Shown piece after piece: positions 18,651 to 27,666 of a stretch of 64,000 bases of DNA. A model generated the notes under the pieces. That model saw nothing but the letters and a program-made list of their open reading frames with translations. It was not told where the DNA came from and searched no databases. The position numbers and the translations under genes are program-made. The DNA comes from Martinezella lusitana. GTDB taxonomy: Bacteria; Pseudomonadota; Alphaproteobacteria; Rhizobiales; Rhizobiaceae. The stretch spans positions 372,001-436,000 of the forward strand of contig NZ_FMAF01000003.1 in assembly GCF_900094565.1 (NCBI RefSeq), written 5' to 3'. The first letter of the stretch is position 1. Each line of letters opens with the position of its first letter.

Positions 18651-19685
18651 ATGACAGCAGACCTGACCACCTTTCCGCCCGATCACCCCAGCGTGAAATT
18701 CGGCAAGGTCGGCGTGCTGCTTGTCAACCTCGGAACACCCGACGGCACGGACTACGCCTCGATGCGTCGCTACCTGCGCGAGTTCCTGACGGATCGTCGG
18801 GTCATCGAATGGTCCCGCTGGAAATGGTATCCGATCCTGTTCGGCATCGTCCTCAACACCCGACCGCAGAAGGTCGGCAAGGCCTACGAGACGATCTGGA
18901 ACAAGGAAAGAGATGAGAGCTTCCTTCGTACCTATACGCGCAATCAATCGGATCAGATGGCCGAACGCCTACAGGATCTACCCAATGTGACCGTCGACTG
19001 GGCCATGCGCTACGGCCAACCCTCGATCGGCGACCGCATCCAGGCGCTCAAGGATCGCGGCTGCGAGCGCATCGTACTCTTTCCGCTCTATCCACAATAC
19101 GCCGCCGCAACGACGGCAACCGTCAATGACAAGGCGTTCGAGAAGCTAGCGAAGATGCGCTGGCAGCCGGCACTCCGCACCGTGCCGCAATACCACGACG
19201 ACGACACCTACATCGAAGCGCTCGCCAATTCCGTGACCCGGCATCTTTCAACGCTGGATTGGCAGCCCGAGAAGATCCTCGCATCTTTCCACGGCATACC
19301 CATGTCCTACTTCAAACTGGGCGATCCCTATTATTGCTTCTGTCAGAAAACAGGTCGCCTGCTGCGCGAGAAACTCGGGCTTACCGAGGATCAGTTCATG
19401 GTCACCTTCCAGTCCCGCTTCGGTCCGGAGGAATGGCTGCAGCCCTATACCGACAAGACGGTGGAACAGCTTGCCAAGGACGGCACCAAGCGCATCGCCG
19501 TGCTGAACCCGGGCTTCGTCTCGGACTGCCTGGAAACGCTGGAAGAGATCGCCGAACAGGCCGCCGAATCCTTCCATCACAATGGCGGCGATAAGTTCAC
19601 GCACATCCCCTGCCTCAACGACAGCGAGGACGGCATGAAAGTGCTGGAGAAGGTTGTGCGGCGGGAACTGCTCGGCTGGGTCTGA
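18651..19685 (+). CDS. hemH: Ferrochelatase
   Basis: A 344-residue enzyme that inserts Fe(II) into protoporphyrin IX, the last step of protoheme synthesis. It matches the family from VLLVNLGTPDGTDYASMR through VDWAMRYGQPSI, VLFPLYPQYAAATT and the active-site histidine in LASFHGIPMSYFKLGDPYY, to FQSRFGPEEWLQPYT and NPGFVSDCLETLEEI. The ATG at 18651 follows AAAAGGAATTC; an in-frame ATG at 18615 would add 12 residues inside the region after the terminator. It appears monocistronic. Confidence 0.95.
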   Translation: MTADLTTFPPDHPSVKFGKVGVLLVNLGTPDGTDYASMRRYLREFLTDRRVIEWSRWKWYPILFGIVLNTRPQKVGKAYETIWNKERDESFLRTYTRNQSDQMAERLQDLPNVTVDWAMRYGQPSIGDRIQALKDRGCERIVLFPLYPQYAAATTATVNDKAFEKLAKMRWQPALRTVPQYHDDDTYIEALANSVTRHLSTLDWQPEKILASFHGIPMSYFKLGDPYYCFCQKTGRLLREKLGLTEDQFMVTFQSRFGPEEWLQPYTDKTVEQLAKDGTKRIAVLNPGFVSDCLETLEEIAEQAAESFHHNGGDKFTHIPCLNDSEDGMKVLEKVVRRELLGWV

Positions 19686-19715
19686 CCGATCGCCGGTGAA
19701 TCCCGGCGATGGCCT

Positions 19716-20624
19716 CTATTGCAGCTGCGGTTTCTTGAGAAAGCTGCCGCGGTCGGCGGATTTGATGCGCAACCAGGCCTCCCGGCCATTGCGCAGCACC
19801 CGCATCGGGATCTCGGCGCCGGCCGGCCCGCTCTCCCATATCTTCCGATAGAAATCGGCCAGCCCATCCACTTCCGCGTCGCGGATCTCCGAGATGACGT
19901 CGCCGCGGCGCAATCCCGCCTTGGCCGCCGGACCGCCTTCGGTCACGCTCATGACAACGACCTCGCCATTGCTTTCGGCCGAGAACGCGCCAAGCCAGGG
20001 CCTCGGCGGTTTGTTGACGTGCCCTCGCTTGATCAGATCGTCCAGAATGGGCAGCAGCAGGTTGATCGGCACGACCATGTTGATATCGGCGCCTTCGCCA
20101 TTCTGGGTCGCCATCTGCAGATGCAGCGAACCGACACCCAGAAGCTTGCCCTCCTCGTCCACCAGCGCGGCGCCGCCCCATGACGGATGCGCCGGCGCAA
20201 TGAAGATCGCCTCGTCGAGCAGATACTCCCAGTAACCCGCGAACTCCTGTTTGGCGACAATCTTCGCCTCGACGAACTGGCCGACGCCGTCTGCGATCAC
20301 CACCGGATCGCCGATCTCGGCCTTTTCGGCATCACCGAATTCCAGCGCGGGCACGTCGAGCGGGCCAAGCGCCTGCACCAGGCCAAATCCCGTTTCCTGG
20401 TCGTAGGCAAGCGCGTGTGCCGGCACCACACGACCGCTATTCGTCGTCAGCCAGACTTCCTCAGCCTCCGTGATGAGGTAGCCGATCGTCAACACCAGCC
20501 CGTTCCCGCGGATGACGACGCCGTTGCCTTCCCTGCGGGTGCCGAGCGTCGTCGCCGTGAAAGCGTCTTCCGGAATTGAGGCATGCACGGCCACGACCGA
20601 CCGTAAGGTCCTATCGATATTCAT
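19716..20624 (-). CDS. Trypsin-like/PDZ protein lacking the S1C catalytic triad
   Basis: A 302-residue protein with a DegP/HtrA-like trypsin fold (about residues 10-190) and one C-terminal PDZ domain (about 205-295: VMSVTEGGPAAKAGLRRGDV). Aligned by eye to S1C proteases, the His position in the TxxHV block is Tyr49 (VLTIGYLIT), the Asp position is Gly79 (YDQETGFGLVQ), and the GNSGG block reads HPSWGGAALVD, with Gly150 where the nucleophile should be. Ser148 is displaced by two residues. It is therefore probably a non-proteolytic binding protein. There is no signal peptide from the ATG at 20624, so a cytoplasmic location is likely. It is commonly annotated simply as a serine protease. Confidence 0.85.
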   Translation of the reverse strand: MNIDRTLRSVVAVHASIPEDAFTATTLGTRREGNGVVIRGNGLVLTIGYLITEAEEVWLTTNSGRVVPAHALAYDQETGFGLVQALGPLDVPALEFGDAEKAEIGDPVVIADGVGQFVEAKIVAKQEFAGYWEYLLDEAIFIAPAHPSWGGAALVDEEGKLLGVGSLHLQMATQNGEGADINMVVPINLLLPILDDLIKRGHVNKPPRPWLGAFSAESNGEVVVMSVTEGGPAAKAGLRRGDVISEIRDAEVDGLADFYRKIWESGPAGAEIPMRVLRNGREAWLRIKSADRGSFLKKPQLQ

Positions 20625-20946
20625 AGCTTCACCCTGATGATGCGCAAAGGTTGGGCCCGAAAGGCTGTGTGGCAGCGGAGCCGGAGATTTCCCCATTAAA
20701 GTATGAATATCAACCGCCGGAAGCAAGACCCGGATCGCGATTGATTGATCGGGCCAAAACAATCTCAGGCACACCGGATCGCGTTGTTGGGCGACCCATT
20801 CCTCCCTTGTCGAGAACATGCTAACCCACCACATCTGATTGAGTTGTCGTCATGCGTTTTCGACCGAACGTACGGAGAACGATGCGGCAGCGCTTTACGT
20901 GACGCGAGAGGCCCGCATACCGTGGGCGCCTCCATGGAGGAATTCA
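20625..20946. promoter_or_regulatory. Divergent intergenic region, S1C-like and SPFH genes
   Basis: 322 bases without a convincing gene lie between two divergent starts. The 10-mer CCGGATCGCG is repeated at 20730 and 20774, 44 bases (four helical turns) apart. No clear -35/-10 pair was identified on either strand. Confidence 0.4.
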
Positions 20947-21963
20947 ATGGTAGTCGGTGGTTTCAGCATCTTCGTGGTTGCCCTGGTGGTCTTGGTCATC
21001 CTGGTGCTGTTTGCGGGGATCAAGACGGTGCCACAGGGCTATCGTTATACAATCCAGCGCTTCGGCCGCTACATCCGCACACTGGAGCCGGGCCTCAATC
21101 TGATCGTGCCCTTCATCGAGACGATCGGCGTGCGGATGAACGTTATGGAGCAGGTGTTGGCCGTGCCGACTCAGGAGGTCATCACCAAGGACAACGCCAG
21201 CGTCTCTGCCGATGCGGTCGCCTTCTTCCAGGTGTTGAACGCTGCGCAGGCCGCCTATCAGATCACCAATCTCGAAAGCGCGATCCTCAACCTCACCAAG
21301 ACCAATATCCGTTCGGTCATGGGTTCGATGGACCTGGATGAGCTTCTTTCCAACCGCGACGCCATCAACGAGCGGTTGCTGCGCGTGGTCGACGAGGCTG
21401 TCGAGCCCTGGGGCATCAAGGTGACGCGCGTCGAAATCAAGGACATCCAGCCGCCGAAGGACCTGGTTGACGCCATGGGCCGACAGATGAAGGCCGAGCG
21501 TGAAAAGCGCGCCCAGATTCTCGAAGCGGAAGGGCTCCGTGCCGCGCAGATTCTGCGCGCGGAGGGCGCAAAGCAGTCGGCCGTGCTGCAGGCGGAAGGC
21601 CAGCGCGAGGCGGCGTTCCGCAATGCCGAGGCCCGCGAACGCCTGGCGGAAGCGGAAGCCAAGGCGACCCGCATGGTTTCCGAAGCCATCGCCGAAGGCA
21701 ATGTTCAGGCCATCAACTACTTCGTCGCGCAAAAATACACCGAAGCCCTGACGGCAATCGGCTCGGCCAGCAATTCGAAGATCGTGTTGATGCCGATGGA
21801 GGCCAGCTCCCTCATCGGCTCGCTCGGCGGCATCGGCGCCATTGCCCGCGAAGTCTTCGGCGACAATGGCAACGGCGATGGTGCGCCACAGCCTTCGCGG
21901 CCTCGGTCAGGCGCCGTTCGTACCACGCCCTCGGTCAATCCACTGACGCCCAGGGAGAGCTGA
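20947..21963 (+). CDS. SPFH/stomatin-prohibitin family membrane protein (QmcA type)
   Basis: A 338-residue protein. An N-terminal membrane helix (about residues 4-22) leads into the SPFH domain, starting [19 protein letters not shown] and including [20 protein letters not shown] charged coiled-coil follows (about 175-265: [34 protein letters not shown]), then a C-terminal tail. The start at 20947 has GGAGG 6 bases upstream. It sits one base before an NfeD gene, the canonical slipin/SPFH-NfeD pair that forms membrane microdomain assemblies with NfeD anchoring it. The QmcA comparison is by fold and context. Confidence 0.92.
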   Translation: MVVGGFSIFVVALVVLVILVLFAGIKTVPQGYRYTIQRFGRYIRTLEPGLNLIVPFIETIGVRMNVMEQVLAVPTQEVITKDNASVSADAVAFFQVLNAAQAAYQITNLESAILNLTKTNIRSVMGSMDLDELLSNRDAINERLLRVVDEAVEPWGIKVTRVEIKDIQPPKDLVDAMGRQMKAEREKRAQILEAEGLRAAQILRAEGAKQSAVLQAEGQREAAFRNAEARERLAEAEAKATRMVSEAIAEGNVQAINYFVAQKYTEALTAIGSASNSKIVLMPMEASSLIGSLGGIGAIAREVFGDNGNGDGAPQPSRPRSGAVRTTPSVNPLTPRES

Positions 21964-21964
21964 G

Positions 21965-22423
21965 ATGTTCGATAATCTCGTCGTGGAGCTCGGCCCCTGG
22001 AGCTGGTGGCTGCTGGGATTGGTGCTGCTTGCCGCCGAGTTGGTATTGCCGGGCTTCTTTCTCGTCTGGATTGGTCTGGCTGGCATCATTGTCGGGGCGC
22101 TGTCGCTGCTGTTCTGGGATGACGCCTTCTGGGTCTGGCAGTTGCAGTGGCTGGTCTTTGCGGCCGTTGCCGTGATCGTCGCCCTGCTCGGGCGCCGCTA
22201 TTTCTACAACAACAACCAGGTCACGGACGAGCCCTTCCTGAACCAGCGCGGCGCAAGCCTTGTCGGCCGCACGGCAACGCTCGGCGAGCCCATAGCCGAA
22301 GGCCGTGGCCGCATCCGCCTCAACGACACCTATTGGACAGTCAAGGGGCCCGATTTGCCGGTTGGCACACGTGTCATTATCGTCGCCAGCAATGGCCGCG
22401 AACTTACGGTCGAACCGGTCTGA
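21965..22423 (+). CDS. NfeD family membrane protein
   Basis: A 152-residue protein with three hydrophobic segments (about 10-33, 35-52 and 58-74) and a C-terminal OB-fold domain (about 90-150: GASLVGRTATLGEPIAEGRG, then GTRVIIVASNGREL). This is the short NfeD1b type without a protease domain, the usual partner of SPFH proteins. Its ATG overlaps the SPFH stop region (one base between), so the two are translationally coupled. Its stop codon directly abuts the stop codon of the convergent KpsF gene (TGATCA). Confidence 0.9.
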   Translation: MFDNLVVELGPWSWWLLGLVLLAAELVLPGFFLVWIGLAGIIVGALSLLFWDDAFWVWQLQWLVFAAVAVIVALLGRRYFYNNNQVTDEPFLNQRGASLVGRTATLGEPIAEGRGRIRLNDTYWTVKGPDLPVGTRVIIVASNGRELTVEPV

Positions 22424-23419
22424 TCAGGCAACCCCGATCCGCAACAGGTCGTGGAAATGGACGATGCCGACCGGGCGGCGCGCATCGTCGATGACGATCA
22501 GCGCCGAGATGTTGTGGCGATTGAGCACGGCCATCGCGCTGGTCGCCAGCGTCGTTTCCTTCACCGTCTTCGGATTGCGGGTCATCACCTCGTCGACGAG
22601 CATGTCGGCAAGGCTGGTGCCGAGATTGCGGGCGATATCGCCGTCGGTGACAATGCCGCAGAGGCAGCCGTTTTCATCGATGACGCCAACGCAGCCGAAC
22701 CGCATTTGCGACAAGGTCATTGCCGCCTCGGGCATGCCCGTGCCGAGATTGACCAGCGGCACGCGGTCGCCCTTGTGCATGATATCGGCCACGTGCGAGA
22801 GGCTGGCACCGAGCTTGCCGCCCGGATGGAAAGTGCGGAAATCCTCGGCTGTGAAGCCGCGCGCCTCCAGCAGCGCCACGGTCAGCGCATCGCCGATGGC
22901 GAGCTGCAGCAGCGTCGAGGTCGTCGGCGCCAGCCCATGCGGGCAGGCTTCCTGCTCCTTCGGCAGCAACAGAACAACGTCCGACTCGCGCGCCAACGTC
23001 GAGGTCTCGCCCGCGGTAATGGCAATCATCGGGATCGAAAAGCGCCTGGAATAGGCGATGATGCCGCGCAACTCGGCGCTCTCGCCGCCCCAGGACATGG
23101 CGACGATGACGTCATCATGCGTGATCATGCCGAGATCGCCGTGATTGGCCTCGACAGGATGCACGAAAAAGGCCGGAGTTCCGGTGGAAGCGAGGCTGGC
23201 GGCGAGCTTGTTGCCAATATGGCCGCTCTTGCCGACACCGGTGATGATGACGCGGCCGCTGATATCGCCGATGATCTCCACCGCGCGGCTGAACGGACCG
23301 GCCAAACCAGCGGCGAGCGCACGTTCCAGCGCCTCAAGGCCCCGTCTCTCGGTCTCGATCGTTCGCATCGCGGATTCGATCGCACCGTTCTCGATGAGTC
23401 TTACAGCTCTCTTATTCAT
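22424..23419 (-). CDS. kdsD: KpsF/GutQ-type arabinose-5-phosphate isomerase
   Basis: A 331-residue protein with a SIS sugar-isomerase domain (about 45-185: VIITGVGKSGHIGNKLAASL, GTPAFFVHPVEANHGDLGM) and two CBS domains (about 210-330). It interconverts ribulose-5-P and arabinose-5-P for Kdo and lipid A core synthesis in the cytoplasm. AGGCCTCCCTC precedes the ATG. The gene stands alone on its strand; kdsA/kdsB are not in view, so the kdsD/kpsF choice follows the fold and the general annotation of rhizobial relatives. Confidence 0.9.
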   Translation of the reverse strand: MNKRAVRLIENGAIESAMRTIETERRGLEALERALAAGLAGPFSRAVEIIGDISGRVIITGVGKSGHIGNKLAASLASTGTPAFFVHPVEANHGDLGMITHDDVIVAMSWGGESAELRGIIAYSRRFSIPMIAITAGETSTLARESDVVLLLPKEQEACPHGLAPTTSTLLQLAIGDALTVALLEARGFTAEDFRTFHPGGKLGASLSHVADIMHKGDRVPLVNLGTGMPEAAMTLSQMRFGCVGVIDENGCLCGIVTDGDIARNLGTSLADMLVDEVMTRNPKTVKETTLATSAMAVLNRHNISALIVIDDARRPVGIVHFHDLLRIGVA

Positions 23420-23616
23420 GAGGGAGGCCTAACGCTTTTCTGCAAATCTGTCCACTGAAGATCGACTTTTGCCACTGCGACCGACAAGCCGGGCGGCCTC
23501 AATAATATTACCGGCGGCATGCTCTCCACGGCCCTTTGGCAACCAAGCGTTAACCACGCAGCTTTACACTTGGGTAAGGATTTAAGGCATTTCCAGTAAG
23601 GTCAGATATAGGCAAA

Positions 23617-25149
23617 ATGGGCATCGGCAAGAACAAGGCGGGTAACGGCACCCTCCGGCTGACGGCATGGGCGACATCCGCCATGCTCGGCTGGAGCGTC
23701 GCATTCGTCGCGCCGATGTCGGCCGACGCGCAATCGCTGTCCCCAGGCCAAAATCCGGACGACACCCAGACGATATCACCGGGCACGGACGCGACATCCG
23801 CGTCACCGACCGACCAGACGGCCGCGTCCTCGAGCAATACGCAACCGACGTCATCGACGAATCAGGCACCAACTGCTGCGGACGCGCCGCCCAATATGCG
23901 CCTTCGCCTCGACAGCGTCGATCCGACCACCACAGGTTCCACGCTCGACACAGATCTGCGCCGCGTCAACCTGCCCGAGACCAGCGTCGACGGGCTGAAG
24001 GCACGCCAGCATCCGGATCGCGAGGATGCGCAGGGCATACCGCTCGGCACATTCACCCTGCGCCCCTCCGTCAACCAGTCGATCAATATCGAGCAAGACC
24101 GCACCGGCTCCACCAAGGACGACCGCACCTTCCTGCAAACGGACCTGCGCAGCACGCTGACATCGGATTGGGACCGGCATGCGCTGACCATAACAGGCGA
24201 AGGCGTTTGGCAGAGAAACATCAGCGGCACCGGCGAGGAAAAGCCGACGGTCAGCCTCAATGCCGACCTGCGCCTCGATCTTCCCGCCGATACCACCGCC
24301 CACATCACCGCCGGCTACCAGTTCTCCCGTGAGGACACCAGCGATCCGAACGCCATTGCCGGCGCCACGAAACAGTCGGCCGTCAACCAGTTCACCACGG
24401 GACTGTCGCTGGAGCGCGACTTCGGCCTGCTGCGCGGCACGACTGCCGTGGAGCTGACCCGCACCGCCTATTCCGATGCCGTGCTCTCGGATGGAACCCA
24501 GGTTACGCTCAGCGACCGCGACCAGACCGCCGGCACATGGCGCGGACGCATCGGCTACGAGCTGTCGCCGGCCATCATCCCCTTCGTCGAAGCCGATCTC
24601 GGCCGCGCGGTCTACGACCAGACGCGCGACAGCAGCGGATATGCCCGCTCGAACCAGAGTTACGGCGGCAAGGCCGGTGTCGAGCTCGACCTCGGCGATA
24701 AGATGAAGGGCGAGCTCGGCTTCGGCTACCAGCACACGCAATTCGACGATTCGCGCCTCGCCTCGATCGATTCGCCGACAATCGACGGCAATTTCGCCTG
24801 GTCGCCGCAGCGCGGCACCGATGTCAGCATCGGTCTTTCGACCACGGTCCAGCCCTCCACCACAGCCGGCGAAAGCGGCTACACCGCCTATCAGATCACC
24901 AGCACCCTGAGCCACCAGCTGCGCGACGATCTCACTGCAAAGCTGACGGGCGGAACGATCTGGCGCGACTATCCTTCCATCAGCTCCTTTGCCGACGAGA
25001 CCGAATACGACGCCGCATTCGGCCTCACCTGGGGGATCAACCGTTACCTCGATCTGACCAGCAATGTCGGCTATCAGCTGACCTCGCGAAAGACCGGCGA
25101 CGACACCCGCCAGCTACAGGCAGGTGTTGGATTGACAGTGAAGCGCTGA
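23617..25149 (+). CDS. Outer-membrane beta-barrel protein (BBP2-like porin family)
   Basis: A 510-residue protein. A signal peptide ends near residue 38 (SADAQS). A 90-residue low-complexity Thr/Ser/Pro/Asp stretch comes next, then a long beta-rich region from about residue 140 with alternating aromatic and polar strands (ALTITGEGVWQRN, ITAGYQFSREDTSD, GELGFGYQHTQFDDS). The last residues, GVGLTVKR, fit a final barrel strand. The closest recognised type is the outer_membrane_beta-barrel family of Rhizobiales. Transport substrate and function are unknown. It is monocistronic. Confidence 0.75.
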   Translation: MGIGKNKAGNGTLRLTAWATSAMLGWSVAFVAPMSADAQSLSPGQNPDDTQTISPGTDATSASPTDQTAASSSNTQPTSSTNQAPTAADAPPNMRLRLDSVDPTTTGSTLDTDLRRVNLPETSVDGLKARQHPDREDAQGIPLGTFTLRPSVNQSINIEQDRTGSTKDDRTFLQTDLRSTLTSDWDRHALTITGEGVWQRNISGTGEEKPTVSLNADLRLDLPADTTAHITAGYQFSREDTSDPNAIAGATKQSAVNQFTTGLSLERDFGLLRGTTAVELTRTAYSDAVLSDGTQVTLSDRDQTAGTWRGRIGYELSPAIIPFVEADLGRAVYDQTRDSSGYARSNQSYGGKAGVELDLGDKMKGELGFGYQHTQFDDSRLASIDSPTIDGNFAWSPQRGTDVSIGLSTTVQPSTTAGESGYTAYQITSTLSHQLRDDLTAKLTGGTIWRDYPSISSFADETEYDAAFGLTWGINRYLDLTSNVGYQLTSRKTGDDTRQLQAGVGLTVKR

Positions 25150-25216
25150 TCACCACCTGAACCGTTCGTCGCAGCGTGTCTTGCGTTCACTCCCATCTTG
25201 TCATCCGAAACGAAAT

Positions 25217-25240
25217 GAGGCCCGGCACATGCCGAGCCTC
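25217..25240 (-). terminator. Terminator after galU
   Basis: An 11-bp stem (one G-T pair), GAGGCTCGGCA with TGCCGGGCCTC on the minus strand and a two-base loop, is followed by ATTTCGTTT. It lies 29 bases past the galU stop. Confidence 0.65.
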
Positions 25241-25268
25241 AGCTCTTTGTTCTCAACGATTTAAGAAC

Positions 25269-26156
25269 TTATTTCAGGGCCGTAATCAGCGCCTTCAGTT
25301 CATCCTCGATGGTCGGGCGGATATCTGCGCGCGCGAGCGCAAAAGCGACGTTGGCGAGGATGAAGCCATCCTTTGCACCACAGTCGAACGTCTGGCCCTG
25401 AAAGTGATAACCGGCGAAATCCTGCTGCTGTGCCAGCTTCAGCATACCGTCGGTCAACTGGATTTCATTGCCGGCGCCACGCTCCTGGCTTTCCAGGATA
25501 CGGAAGATTTCCGGCTGCAGGATGTAGCGGCCGTTGATGAAGAAGTTGGACGGGGCCGTGCCCTTGGCCGGCTTTTCCACCATTTCAGTGATGCGGAAGC
25601 CGTTGCCGATCGTTTCGCCGACACCGACGATGCCATACTTATGGGTCTGATCCGGAGCGCACTCTTCAACGGCGATGACATTGCCGCCGCTGGTCTCATA
25701 AAGCTCGATCATGCCCTTCATGCAGCCCTTTTCGGCCCGCATGACCATGTCGGGCAGCAGCAGCGCGAACGGCTCGTCGCCGACGATCTCGCGGGCGCAC
25801 CACACGGCATGGCCGAGGCCGAGCGGCTCCTGCTGACGCGTGAAGCTGGCCGTGCCGGCTTTCGGCAGCAGGCCGTTCAGCAACGACAGCTCTGCATTCT
25901 TGTTGCGTTGGCGCAGCGTATGCTCAAGCTCGAACTGAATGTCGAAGTAATCCTCGATCACGTGCTTGCTGCGGCCGGTGACGAACACGAAATGCTCGAT
26001 CCCGGCTTCCATCGCCTCATCGACGACGTACTGGATCACCGGCTTGTCGACGACGGTGAGCATTTCCTTCGGCACCGCCTTGGTCGCCGGCAAGAACCGC
26101 GTCCCCAGTCCGGCCACCGGAAATACTGCCTTACGAACTTTTTTATGCTGTCCCAC
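25269..26156 (-). CDS. galU: UTP-glucose-1-phosphate uridylyltransferase
   Basis: A 295-residue nucleotidyltransferase that makes UDP-glucose, the precursor for exopolysaccharide, LPS core, cyclic glucans and UDP-galactose. The motif [20 protein letters not shown] gives the nucleotide-binding loop and catalytic Lys. [28 protein letters not shown] and [14 protein letters not shown] are also typical. The start is GTG at 26156, preceded by AGGAGG 5 bases away. It is divergent from the lytic transglycosylase gene, with a nested palindrome between them. In rhizobia the same activity is also encoded as exoN; the single-copy status is not known. Confidence 0.95.
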   Translation of the reverse strand: MGQHKKVRKAVFPVAGLGTRFLPATKAVPKEMLTVVDKPVIQYVVDEAMEAGIEHFVFVTGRSKHVIEDYFDIQFELEHTLRQRNKNAELSLLNGLLPKAGTASFTRQQEPLGLGHAVWCAREIVGDEPFALLLPDMVMRAEKGCMKGMIELYETSGGNVIAVEECAPDQTHKYGIVGVGETIGNGFRITEMVEKPAKGTAPSNFFINGRYILQPEIFRILESQERGAGNEIQLTDGMLKLAQQQDFAGYHFQGQTFDCGAKDGFILANVAFALARADIRPTIEDELKALITALK

Positions 26157-26201
26157 TCATACCTCCTGGGCATTCACTAGCCTGGCGCCAAGCCATTCTC
26201 A

Positions 26202-26249
26202 GGGTCAGTAGAATAAATTTGCTACTGTTTTGCAAATAATGACTGACCC
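26202..26249. promoter_or_regulatory. Nested palindrome between galU and lytic transglycosylase
   Basis: The outer arms GGGTCAGT (26202-26209) and ACTGACCC (26242-26249) are perfect inverted repeats. The inner arms ATTTGC and GCAAAT (about 26217-26237) are also inverted. The 48-base dyad is AT-rich in the centre and lies upstream of both divergent genes. It could be an operator or a hairpin in the galU leader. Confidence 0.4.
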
Positions 26250-26359
26250 CGGCTTCCATGGTAAAGAATTTGTTGACTTCGTTCTTCTAGTGTCACGCTT
26301 GGATGAACGCTAAGAGCTTCGCCGCACCGAAATCCAACGATCGATGGACAAGGCTGTAG

Positions 26360-27583
26360 ATGACCCCAAACCGCAAAAACTCCCTTCGTGGTCTCGCTCT
26401 GGCGCTCGCGTTCGCTGCCTTCGCGGGACTTGCTCCCGTTAACGCCAATGCTGACCCGGGGTTCCAAAAATGGATCGCGGGCTTCTACACGACCGCCGCA
26501 AAGAGCGGCATTACACCATCGACCTATCGCGATGCATTCGCCGGCGTGACGGACCCTGACCCCACGGTCCTTGAAAAAGCGCAGTACCAACCGGAATTCA
26601 AGTCCCAAATCTGGGATTACCTCGACTCCCGTGTCAATCCCTATACCGTGGATATTGGCCGGAAGATGGCGGTTAAATATGCGTCCACGCTCCGCTCGCT
26701 CGAGCAGCGCTTCGGCGTGGATCGAAATATCATGCTCGCCATCTGGTCGATGGAGTCGAACTACGGCGCAGTTCTCGCCAAGAACGATCGGCTGCATTAC
26801 GTGCCCCGCGCGCTGGCGACGCTTGCCTATGCCGATCCGAAGCGCGCCAACTATGCCAAGAAACAGCTCATCGCAGCGCTGAAGATCCTTCAGAAGGGTG
26901 ACGTGTCGCGCAAGGAGCTGAACGGCTCCTGGGCTGGCGCCATGGGCCATACGCAGTTCATCCCAAGCAGCTATCTGCTCTATGCTGTCGATGCCGACGG
27001 CAGCGGCCATGCCGATATTTGGAATTCCATTCCGGATGCGCTGGCGACGACGGCCAACTTGCTTGCCAAGAACGGCTGGGAGACCGGGCGCACATGGGGC
27101 TACGAGGTGGTCGTGCCATCTGGCGGCGGCGCACAGGCCGGCAAGACCCACACGATCGCCCAATGGGCCGCTCTCGGTTTCGTCCGCCCCAATGGCAAGG
27201 GCTTCCGTCAGACCTCCGACCGCGCGCAGCTGAAGATGCCCGGCGGGCCGGATGGCCCCGGCTTTCTGATGACCGGCAACTTCTTCACCATCAAGCGCTA
27301 CAACGCATCCGACAGCTATGCAGTAGCCGTTGGCCTGCTTGCCGATCAGATCGCCGGCTACGGCGGCATGCAGCAATCCTGGCCGCGACCGAGCGGTGCG
27401 CTGAACGTGCAGCAAAAATTCGAGCTGCAGACGCGGCTGAAGCAGCTCGGCTATTATGACGGCGTCGTCGACGGCAATTTCGGATCCGGCTCGAAGGCGG
27501 CCATCGCCGCGGTTCAGCAGCGCATCGGCATGGATGCGGATGGCGAACCGTCCATGAACCTGCTGAACGCGCTGCGCAAATAG
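26360..27583 (+). CDS. Lytic murein transglycosylase with peptidoglycan-binding domain
   Basis: A 407-residue MltB-type (SLT_2) enzyme. It has a signal peptide (1-31, ending NANAD), a catalytic domain (about 35-325) with the active-site glutamate in LAIWSMESNYGAVLAKNDRL, and SWAGAMGHTQFIPSSYLLYA typical of MltB. A C-terminal PG_binding_1 domain spans about 340-405 (LQTRLKQLGYYDGVVDGNFG). It cleaves the MurNAc-GlcNAc bond to give 1,6-anhydro-muropeptides in the periplasm. The ATG lacks a strong ribosome site. It is followed by the SGNH-fold gene on the same strand, which may be co-transcribed. Confidence 0.92.
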   Translation: MTPNRKNSLRGLALALAFAAFAGLAPVNANADPGFQKWIAGFYTTAAKSGITPSTYRDAFAGVTDPDPTVLEKAQYQPEFKSQIWDYLDSRVNPYTVDIGRKMAVKYASTLRSLEQRFGVDRNIMLAIWSMESNYGAVLAKNDRLHYVPRALATLAYADPKRANYAKKQLIAALKILQKGDVSRKELNGSWAGAMGHTQFIPSSYLLYAVDADGSGHADIWNSIPDALATTANLLAKNGWETGRTWGYEVVVPSGGGAQAGKTHTIAQWAALGFVRPNGKGFRQTSDRAQLKMPGGPDGPGFLMTGNFFTIKRYNASDSYAVAVGLLADQIAGYGGMQQSWPRPSGALNVQQKFELQTRLKQLGYYDGVVDGNFGSGSKAAIAAVQQRIGMDADGEPSMNLLNALRK

Positions 27584-27666
27584 GCGGCCGCTATCAGCGC
27601 GATCTTGAACCGCTGGACGGAAGATACTTCCTCATGCGACCATGGGGCGTGAGCGGAAAAGAAGCT

